Source: QHXQ01 sp963788965 (GTDB taxonomy: Bacteria > Acidobacteriota > Blastocatellia > Pyrinomonadales > Pyrinomonadaceae). Taken from it: a stretch of 64,000 nt of DNA. The DNA lies in contig CAWBIK010000005.1 of NCBI GenBank assembly GCA_963788965.1, positions 1,426,001 to 1,490,000 on the forward strand, read 5' to 3'. Position 1 is the first letter of the stretch. Each line of letters begins with the position of its first letter. The notes below the pieces were generated by a model that ran no database searches, was not told where the DNA came from, and worked only from the letters and a program-made list of their open reading frames with translations. The position numbers were made by a program, and so were the translations under genes. This document shows positions 57,441 through 64,000 of the stretch, one piece after another.

Positions 57441-60400
57441 ATGGACAGCAAACCAACACGGCTCTTATGCGCGCTGCTGCTCGCGCTTGCGTGCGCCGTC
57501 GCCGTCAGCGCACAGGCGACGGGCGGCTCGGTCAGCGGTTCGGTCGTGGACGTGCAAGGTGCGTTCGTGCCCAACGCGACCATCACGCTCACGAACAAGG
57601 CCAACGGCGTCAAGCTCACCACGCAGACGACCGGCGCGGGCGCGTACAACTTTCCCAACGTGCCCGCCAGCGACTACTCGATCACCATCGAGAGTCAGGG
57701 CTTCGCGCCCGTCACGCAGGACGTGAAGGTCCTGCTTAACCAGACGACGACGGTGGACGCGGCCTTGCAGGCCGGCGGGGTCGCGGCGGTCGTTGACGTG
57801 ACGGCGGCAAGCGAGGCGCTTGTGCAGACCGACACGTCGCAGAACGGCAGCAGCTTCGAGGCGCGGCAAGTGCAAGACTTGCCTATCTTCGGCGATCAGA
57901 ATTTCTTGGCGCTGCTCGCGCCCAACGTCTCCGCGCAAGCGGCGGGCGTCTCCGGCGAAGGCGGCTCGGTCGGCGGCACACGCCCGCGCTCGAACAGTTT
58001 CAACGTGGACGGCGTGGACAACAACGACTCCGTCAACACCGGCCACCAGATCAACGTGATTCAAGACGCGATCCAACAGGTCACGGTCCTAACGAACAAC
58101 TACAGCGCCGAGTTCGGCACAGGTTCGGGCGGGCAGTTCAACACGATCACGCGTTCGGGCACGAACGAACTGCACGGCTCAGGCTTCCTCTACTTGCAGA
58201 ACCAACACTTCAACGCGGCCTCGACCGCTGAAGAACGGCTGTTGAACTTACCGCTTGGCGATCCCGACCGCCTCGCGCGCAAGCCGACCTTCAAGGACAC
58301 GCGCTACGGCGCGACCCTCGGCGGCCCCATCATCAAGAACAAACTCTTCTTCTTCGGCGCGGTGCAGCGCGAAGCCATCGATCAAGCAGGCACGAGCGCC
58401 AGCTATCTCGCGCCGACCGCGGCCGGGCTTGATCAGATCGCGGCCCGACCGGGCGCGTCGCCCTTCGTCGTCGGCCTGTTGCGCAATACGTTGACGTTGC
58501 CCGGTGCGGCTTCGACCACGTTGCCCGTGCTCGGCGCAAACATTCCCTTCGGCACGGTCACTATCGTCAACCCGTCGGGGTCGCGCGAGAATATGTTCCA
58601 GGTGAACATAGATCATTATCACGGCACGAAGGATCAGTTGCGCTATCGCTTCAGCCTCGACCGCATCCGGCAGGAGCAGACCGGCAACGGCAATCTCGCC
58701 TTCAACAACCTGCTCGCGCAGGACACCAAGCTGTTCTCCGCGACGTGGGTGCGGACTTTGAACACGCAACTCGTCAACGAAGCGCGTCTCTCGTATCGCC
58801 GCTTCATCCAAGACTATCCGTTGAAAGACCCTGAGTTCGGCAGCTTCGGCGCGAACAACTTCCCGAACATCATCGTGGACGAGTTGAACCTCAACCTCGG
58901 CCCGAACGGCAACTTGCCGCAGGGCAATCCCGTCTTGAACAACTATCAGGTTTACGACGCGCTCAGCTACATTCGCGGGCAGCACACGCTCAAGTTCGGC
59001 GGCGAGTATCGCAACCTGATCTATCGCAGCACCTTCCTGCCGCGCGGGCGTGGCGAGTGGTCCTATGGCAGCTTCGACGAACTGCTGCGCGACTTCGCGC
59101 CGACGAACGTGGACCTGCGCGGCGTCGGCAGCGAGAGCTTCACCGGCAATCAACAGAAGTGGTACGCCTTCGTGCAAGACGATTGGAAGGCGACGCCGAA
59201 TCTGACCTTGAACTTAGGGCTGCGTTATGAATACCTGACGCTGCCACGCGACGCGGGCGCGCAGGCGCTTAACAGCTTGTCGAGCGTGCCCGGCGTGATC
59301 GAGTTTCGCCTGCCCCGAACGGACAAGAACAACTTCGCGCCGCGCGTCGGCTTTGCTTACGCGCCTGAGTTGACGAGTCGTTGGGGTCGCTTCTTCACGG
59401 GCACGCGCGGGCAGAGTTCGCTGCGCGCAAGCTTCGCGCTCTCGTACTACGAGACGTTCGGCAACCTGTTTCTCTTGCAACTGCCGCCGCAGTTCCAGAC
59501 CGAGTTGGACGTGGCCGGCGCGAACGATGCGTTCGGCATCAATCTCAACACGCGCTTTCTCGAACAACGCGGCATCCCCGCGCGCCTGCCCACGATCACG
59601 AATGCGAACGACGCACGCTCGATCACGCAAGCATCTGATCGTGGACGTGGTCGAGCCTTACAACATGGCTTGGTCGCTCTCGTATCAACGCGAGTTGTCG
59701 CGTTCAACCGCCATCGAGTTTCGTTATCTGCACACGGCGGGTCGGCATCTGCCCGTGCAAGTGCGTCTGAACGGCGGCGTGGTTGATGACAGTCGGCTTG
59801 TCGTCCCGACCTTCTTTGGGCAACCGACCACAGCGCAACTCGCTTCGTTGCCGACGCTCGAATCGCTCGGCGGCGCACCACCGCGCCGGCTCGCGGCCTT
59901 CGGCTTCGGCAACGCGAACATTACCTCGTTCGAGCCGGAAGGCAACTCCGTGTACGACGGCGCTGCGGTGAGTTTGACGCGTCGTTTGTCGCGCGGCCTC
60001 GCCTTCACCAGCGCCTATACGTGGAGCAAGGCGATTGACAACGCGACGAACGAACTCTTCTCAAGCACGGTCAACCCGCGCCGCGCGCAGGACGCATTTG
60101 ATCTGCGCGGCGAGCGTGGTCTGTCAGCCGTTGACGTGCCGCATCGCTTCGTCGCCTCGTTCAACTACGACATCCCGTGGTTCAACAAGAGCGACAACGC
60201 GCTCGCGCGCAAGGTGCTCGGCGGTTGGCAGTTGAACGGCGTCTTTCAAGCGCAGTCGGGGCAACCCGTCACGCCGCAGTCGAACCTCGACAGCAACGGC
60301 AACCGCGACGTGGCCGGCGACCGCACCATCGTCAACCTGACGGGCGTGCGCGGCACGGGCAGCGCCGTCGTCGCGCTCGACCGCACGGGCGCACAAGTCG

Positions 60401-60798
60401 AATTAGGCGACCCGACGACCGTGGCTTACTTGGCGGTCAACCCGAACGCGCAGTACATACAGGCGGGACCGTTTGCGCGCGCCAACGCGGGTCGCAATAC
60501 GCTGCGCTCGCACGGCTTCAACCGCACGGACATTGTGTTCGTCAAAAACACGCCGCTATGGAGCGAGCGTTTCAACTTGCAGTTAGCCGCCGAGGTCTAC
60601 AACCTGTTCAACCAGCGCATACGCACCATCGGCGACTTCGGCAACCCCGTGTTCAAGAATCAAAACTTCAACGACAACGCGGGCGTCGGCCCCGGCACAC
60701 CTTCGTTCGCCGTTGTTGATAGTCCGTTCTTCAACAACTACTCGACGGGCACGTTCAGCGGGCGCACCGTCCAACTGCGCGCCAAGTTCATCTTCTGA
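57441..60798 (+). CDS. Oar-like TonB-dependent-receptor-type outer-membrane protein, single-base frameshift
   Basis: The ATG at 57441 follows GGAGG by 11 bases; ATG 57423 is in frame but overlaps that site. The signal peptide (LLCALLLALACAVAVSAQ) is followed by a carboxypeptidase-regulatory-like domain (SVSGSVVDVQGAFVPNATIT), a plug-like region (VQDLPIFGDQNFLALL, SFNVDGVDNNDSVN, QVTVLTNNYSAEFGTGSGGQ) and a barrel. The frame breaks near 59629; removing one A gives SITQHLIVDVVEPYNMAW, and the protein runs to the terminal strand VQLRAKFIF at 60798, about 1118 aa. It is a paralogue of the 52033 gene with limited sequence identity. A rho-independent terminator follows. Confidence 0.88.
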
Positions 60799-60823
60799 TC
60801 GCCGCGTAGGCGCGATCACTCGC

Positions 60824-60860
60824 CGGGGGCAGCCTTGAGGGGGGCTGCCCCCGATTTTTT
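60824..60860 (+). terminator. Rho-independent terminator of the second Oar gene
   Basis: CGGGGGCAGCC (60824-60834) pairs with GGCTGCCCCCG (60843-60853) and is followed by six T at 60855-60860. Confidence 0.92.
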
Positions 60861-60873
60861 ATGCACCGCAGTT

Positions 60874-60902
60874 GTAGGGGCAGGGCTTGTTCTTGCCCTT
60901 AC
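60874..60902. repeat. Short GC-rich interspersed element
   Basis: GTAGGGGCAGGGCTTGTT with a following CTTGCCCTTAC is an inverted relative of the element at 4462-4491. It overlaps the last codons of the convergent wHTH-TPR gene. Confidence 0.5.
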
Positions 60903-62998
60903 TGCTGATTGAACTTGTGACGCTGCAAAAACTCTGTGTAGCGCGGGTCGGCGCGGAGTTGATCGAAGCGCGGATCGAAGAGGAGCGGGAAGGGCGGGAC
61001 TTGCCAGTGTGCGGCGCGTTCTTCAAGCAGGGCGAAGGCGCGATCCAGATTGCCCAGTTGGGCGTGGACGAGGGCGAGGCTAAACAGGATGCCGTCGTTG
61101 TCGCGGGCAAGTGTTTCAAGTTCCGTGACGACGCGTTGCGCGTCCGTCTGCCGGCCGGCGGCAGCGTAGGCGCAGCCCAATGCTTCGAGCACGGTCGAAT
61201 AACCGGCGGCGGTGGTCTGCGTCTTGAGTTTTTCCAGTTGGGCGACTGCTTCGTCGGCGCGGCCCTGTTGCTGCGCGATGAGGGCGAGCGTGATCAGCGG
61301 TTGCGGCAGACTCGGATCGGTTTCAAGCGCCTTGCGACAGTAGGCGGCCGCATCGTCGTAGTGACGCTGCAAGTAATGCACGCGGCCCGTGTTGTAGTTG
61401 ATGACGGCGGAGAGTGGATCGAGTTCGTGCGCGCGCATGATCTCTTGCGCGGCTTCGCCCAGGCGGCCGCGTTCGAGCAGCAGGATCGAATAACGCTGGT
61501 GCGCGGTCGCGTAGTTGGGGTTGAGCGTGATGGCGCGTTGCAGGGCGCGCTCGGCCTCGTCGTAGTTGCGCTCGTAATAGACCTTGAGTTGCGCGAGCGC
61601 CGTGTGCGCTTCCGCGAGCGAGCCGTCGAGCGCGAGCGCCCGCAGAGCCGCGGCCCGCGCCCGTTCGTATGACTCGCGCATGGGCATGATCTGATCGTAG
61701 CCGTAGAAGCCGACGAGCGCGTAAGAATCCGCGAGGCCGGCGTGAGCCAGCGCGTAGTTGGGATCGAGCCGGATGGCTTCCGAGAAGTATTCGATGCTGC
61801 GGCGCAGACCGTCTTCGGAGCGTTTGTTCCAGAAGTAGAGGCCGCGCACGTAAGCCTCATAAGCCTCTGTATTGTTGGTGTAACGCTTGGTCAGATGTTC
61901 TTTGTCCGCGCCCGTGAGTTGCGGTGCAAGCACCTGCGCGACCTGCGCCGAGATCGAATCCTGCACGGTGAAGATGTCCGTGAACTGCTCGTCGAACTTG
62001 CCGGCCCAGAGCGTGCGCCCGTCCGAGAGTCGCAGCAGTTGCACGGTCACGCGCACACGTTCGCCCGCGTGCTGCACCGTGCCGTCTAAGACCGCATCCA
62101 CACCTAACTCGCGGCCGATGACGAGCGGCTCATGCTCGCGGTCTGTGAATTTGTAGATGGCGCTCGTGGGCAGCACGGAGAGTTGCGGCAGTTTCGAGAG
62201 CTTGATGATGGTGGCGTCGGCCATGCCGAGGCCGAGCAGTTCGTCTTGGCTCTCCGCGCCGAGCGGCTTGAAGGGCAGGACGGCGATAGACCTGATCGCG
62301 GGCGCGGGTCGCACCTGCGCCGTGCGCCAGCGCCACATGCCGAGCGCCGCGAACGCACACGCCGCGAACACGAGCAGCGCCGTCAACGCGTAAGGCCATG
62401 TGCGCCGTCGCGGCGTGGACGCGTGCGTCCGGTGCGCGGGCCGGGCCGCGTCCGATGTGGCAAACGCGCGCGCGTGCGGATCGGTCAGCGAGAGATGAAT
62501 TAAATTTTGCGCCGGCTCGACCGCCAACTCGTCGGATGTGGTTTGAACGTGCTCGTCGTAGTGGCGAGCGGGTAGTTCGCCGGTATCAACGGCCGCGTGT
62601 GCGTGCGTGTCTTCGTGACCGGCGGCCTCTATGTGTGGGTCAGGCGGCGCTTCGTGCGTGACGACGCGCACGGGCGCGACGAAGCGATAGCCTTGCTTGG
62701 GCACAGTCTCGATGAAAGTCTGTTCGCCCGCGCCTTCGCCGAGCGTCTTGCGTAGCGTGTAGATGTTCTGCGTCAGGTTGCCTTCTTCGACAAAGCTGCC
62801 CGCCCACACCTCTTGAAACAGTTCTTCCTTCGTCACCAAACGCCCGCGTCGCCCAACCAACACCACCAACAACTCGAACGCTTTCGGCGTCAACGCAACA
62901 TGCGTTGCCCCGCGCAGCAGCAGACGTTCGTGTACATCGAGGCGGAACGCACCGAACTCATACACCAAACCCTGTTCTGCCTTGCTGGTCGCGGGCAT
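60899..62998 (-). CDS. Winged-helix (OmpR/CadC-type) - transmembrane - TPR regulator
   Basis: The product is 699 aa from the ATG at 62998. Residues 10-110 form an OmpR-type winged helix (FGAFRLDVHERLLLRG, LTPKAFELLVVLVGRRGRLVTKEELFQEVW, NIYTLRKTLGE, PKQGYRFVAPV). After a linker, one transmembrane helix lies near residue 205 (YALTALLVFAACAFAALG). A periplasmic domain follows (SIAVLPFKPLGAESQDELLGL, VDAVLDGTVQHAGERVRVTVQL), as in FlgO/adenylate-cyclase-linked proteins, then about six TPR repeats (EAIRLDPNYALAHAGLADSY and on). This CadC-like layout senses outside signals and binds DNA directly. It is divergent from a Fis-type regulator gene. Confidence 0.9.
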   Translation of the reverse strand: MPATSKAEQGLVYEFGAFRLDVHERLLLRGATHVALTPKAFELLVVLVGRRGRLVTKEELFQEVWAGSFVEEGNLTQNIYTLRKTLGEGAGEQTFIETVPKQGYRFVAPVRVVTHEAPPDPHIEAAGHEDTHAHAAVDTGELPARHYDEHVQTTSDELAVEPAQNLIHLSLTDPHARAFATSDAARPAHRTHASTPRRRTWPYALTALLVFAACAFAALGMWRWRTAQVRPAPAIRSIAVLPFKPLGAESQDELLGLGMADATIIKLSKLPQLSVLPTSAIYKFTDREHEPLVIGRELGVDAVLDGTVQHAGERVRVTVQLLRLSDGRTLWAGKFDEQFTDIFTVQDSISAQVAQVLAPQLTGADKEHLTKRYTNNTEAYEAYVRGLYFWNKRSEDGLRRSIEYFSEAIRLDPNYALAHAGLADSYALVGFYGYDQIMPMRESYERARAAALRALALDGSLAEAHTALAQLKVYYERNYDEAERALQRAITLNPNYATAHQRYSILLLERGRLGEAAQEIMRAHELDPLSAVINYNTGRVHYLQRHYDDAAAYCRKALETDPSLPQPLITLALIAQQQGRADEAVAQLEKLKTQTTAAGYSTVLEALGCAYAAAGRQTDAQRVVTELETLARDNDGILFSLALVHAQLGNLDRAFALLEERAAHWQVPPFPLLFDPRFDQLRADPRYTEFLQRHKFNQQ

Positions 62999-63247
62999 TG
63001 AGATTTCTCTGAGATTACTTTGAGCGGCTTTGAGCCGTTTCTAAGCGATTTCTAAGAGCGTGCTAGATGACGAATTACGTCTTAGATGACATAACCGACC
63101 GGACGTTCGATCTGTCAGATAAAACGCGACGCCTCGGACGAAAGTTTCCGCCACAGTCCAAGATCGAACGGATGGTACTAAAACTCTAACGCAGTTATAG
63201 ACCTAAGAGCATCCGGCGACGAAAAAAGTTGCATGAGCCGAAGGCTA
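62999..63247. promoter_or_regulatory. Divergent regulatory region with short tandem repeats
   Basis: Repeats include CTTTGAGCG/CTTTGAGCC near 63020-63040, TTTCTAAGCG/TTTCTAAGAG near 63040-63058, and TAGATGAC twice (from 63064 and from 63083) around GACGAATTACGTC. Such direct repeats are typical binding sites for OmpR-type winged helices, so autoregulation is plausible. Confidence 0.5.
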
Positions 63248-63721
63248 ATGAAGCACAAGTCGTCGGCGCACAAGGAAAGGGCTAAAAAGGTGCAAAGAGC
63301 GCAATCAGTACAAGCCGAAAGTCCGGCGTTGAATCTGAAGATCACGTTCCTGCGCGAACTGGCCACGTCGCTCTTGGACGAACTCCGCGACTTGGGCGAC
63401 AGCCGCGCCGTCCGCGTCGAGCAGGGCATAGACCTCTACGCCGAAGTCTGCCGCTTCGAGATCGAGTTGATCCGTTGCGCGCTTCAGCACACGGGCGGGC
63501 ATCAGGTCAGGGCCGCGCGCCTGCTCGGTCTGAAGACGACCACGCTCAATAACAAGATCAAGCAGTACAAGATTCAAGTCAACAAGGCCACGGGCACGCC
63601 CGCCGCTACTGCTAACGGCAACGGCGCGCGTCGCCCCAAGAGCACAGGTAAGACCGGCGCACGGAAATTCCCCACCGTCGCGCCGCGCAAACACAAAGAG
63701 GGCGCGCGATTGTTCGGTTAA
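63248..63721 (+). CDS. Fis-type helix-turn-helix regulator
   Basis: The product is 157 aa from the ATG at 63248, preceded by GAAGG; an ATG at 63233 is also in frame. Residues 30-110 read ITFLRELATSLLDELRDLG, then VCRFEIELIRCALQHTGGHQVRAARLLGLKTTTLNNKIKQY, the Fis/NtrC C-terminal HTH without an AAA+ domain. The tail is Lys/Ala/Gly-rich and probably disordered. Stand-alone Fis-type proteins act as nucleoid-associated or local regulators. It is followed by a short gap and a new gene that leaves the window. Confidence 0.82.
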   Translation: MKHKSSAHKERAKKVQRAQSVQAESPALNLKITFLRELATSLLDELRDLGDSRAVRVEQGIDLYAEVCRFEIELIRCALQHTGGHQVRAARLLGLKTTTLNNKIKQYKIQVNKATGTPAATANGNGARRPKSTGKTGARKFPTVAPRKHKEGARLFG

Positions 63722-63767
63722 ACCAAACCGACCCCCGCCGCCCCAGCAGTTTCCGGGGGCATAGACC

Positions 63768-64000
63768 ATGAGCGCAATCAGACAACAGTTTCAACTCGTT
63801 GCGAGCGCGGCCGCGGCCGCGACACCCGACGCTGCGCGGCGCGCGGACGCGGGCGCGTTGCCGCTGCTCGCAACGGCCGCAGACGTGCGCGGCGTCGTGC
63901 AGTACTTACGAAAAAAACCGGGCGGCGTGACCATCAACGAAGCGGTGGACGCGATCAAGAAACAGGTCTTCGACCCGCGCAAGGTGCTGGCTTATGAGGC
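63768..64000 (+). CDS. Hypothetical protein, partial (runs off right edge)
   Basis: An open frame starts at the ATG at 63768 and runs for 77 codons to the window end. It reads MSAIRQQFQLVASAAAAATP, an Ala-rich segment, then GVVQYLRKKPGGVTINEAVD and IKKQVFDPRKVLAYE. It is soluble and helical; family unknown. A CCCCCG/CGGGGGC hairpin just upstream (63731-63760) may end the Fis-type gene's transcript. Confidence 0.55.
   Translation, partial: MSAIRQQFQLVASAAAAATPDAARRADAGALPLLATAADVRGVVQYLRKKPGGVTINEAVDAIKKQVFDPRKVLAYE

Noticed and set aside
63060..63090. Palindromic operator GACGAATTACGTC
   Set aside because: Only four bases on each side pair properly; the direct repeats around it are the stronger signal.

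Overview
The window is a GC-rich bacterial chromosome segment. It most likely comes from an Acidobacteriota relative, perhaps class Blastocatellia. This is inference from gene content: two Oar-like TonB-type receptors with an N-terminal carboxypeptidase-regulatory-like domain, a winged-helix/TPR regulator, caspase-like peptidases, an HD-GYP response regulator, an NtrC-type regulator, and secreted subtilases. No rRNA, tRNA or CRISPR array was recognised.

Layout. 1-9 kb: a membrane protein running off the left edge, an M48 metalloprotease, a caspase-like protein, a polytopic membrane protein, and an MFS transporter fused to an alpha/beta hydrolase. 9-20 kb: mostly metabolic and stress genes (AhpD-like protein, esterase, glycerol-3-phosphate dehydrogenase, GNAT, EamA exporter, ECF sigma factor with a coupled partner, NTF2-like protein, cyclase, PLP decarboxylase, cupin). 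20-33 kb: signalling and secretion (HD-GYP regulator, two tandem S8 subtilases with GDGI[VI][IF] repeat tails, DUF4081-like GNAT, hybrid histidine kinase convergent with an NtrC-type regulator, Lys/Ala-rich protein, badly broken POT transporter). 52-64 kb: two Oar-like receptors flanking a secreted protein, then a wHTH-TPR regulator divergent from a Fis-type regulator, and a gene running off the right edge.

Between about 33.06 and 51.73 kb lies an island with a tyrosine integrase at its right end. I propose this is an integrated element of about 18.7 kb. The left junction matches the left half, and the right junction the right half, of an apparently uninterrupted paralogous site at 57.14-57.18 kb upstream of the second Oar gene. 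Cargo: a DUF6788 protein with a coupled partner, a caspase-BACON-PPC protein, a TPR-Fis-REC regulator divergent from a tiny secreted peptide, an AT-rich type I methylase/specificity locus with a DUF7662-XRE protein, small zinc-binding proteins, an excisionase-like protein, a Prim-Pol replication protein and the integrase.

A caution applies throughout. Many genes are split by single-base indels, often at homopolymers, on and off the island. A consensus-sequence problem is the simplest explanation, so the broken genes may be intact in the organism. The most interesting hypothesis is that the TPR-Fis-REC regulator and the divergent secreted peptide form a peptide-sensing module. Many intergenic gaps also carry nested palindromes built from short tandem units.
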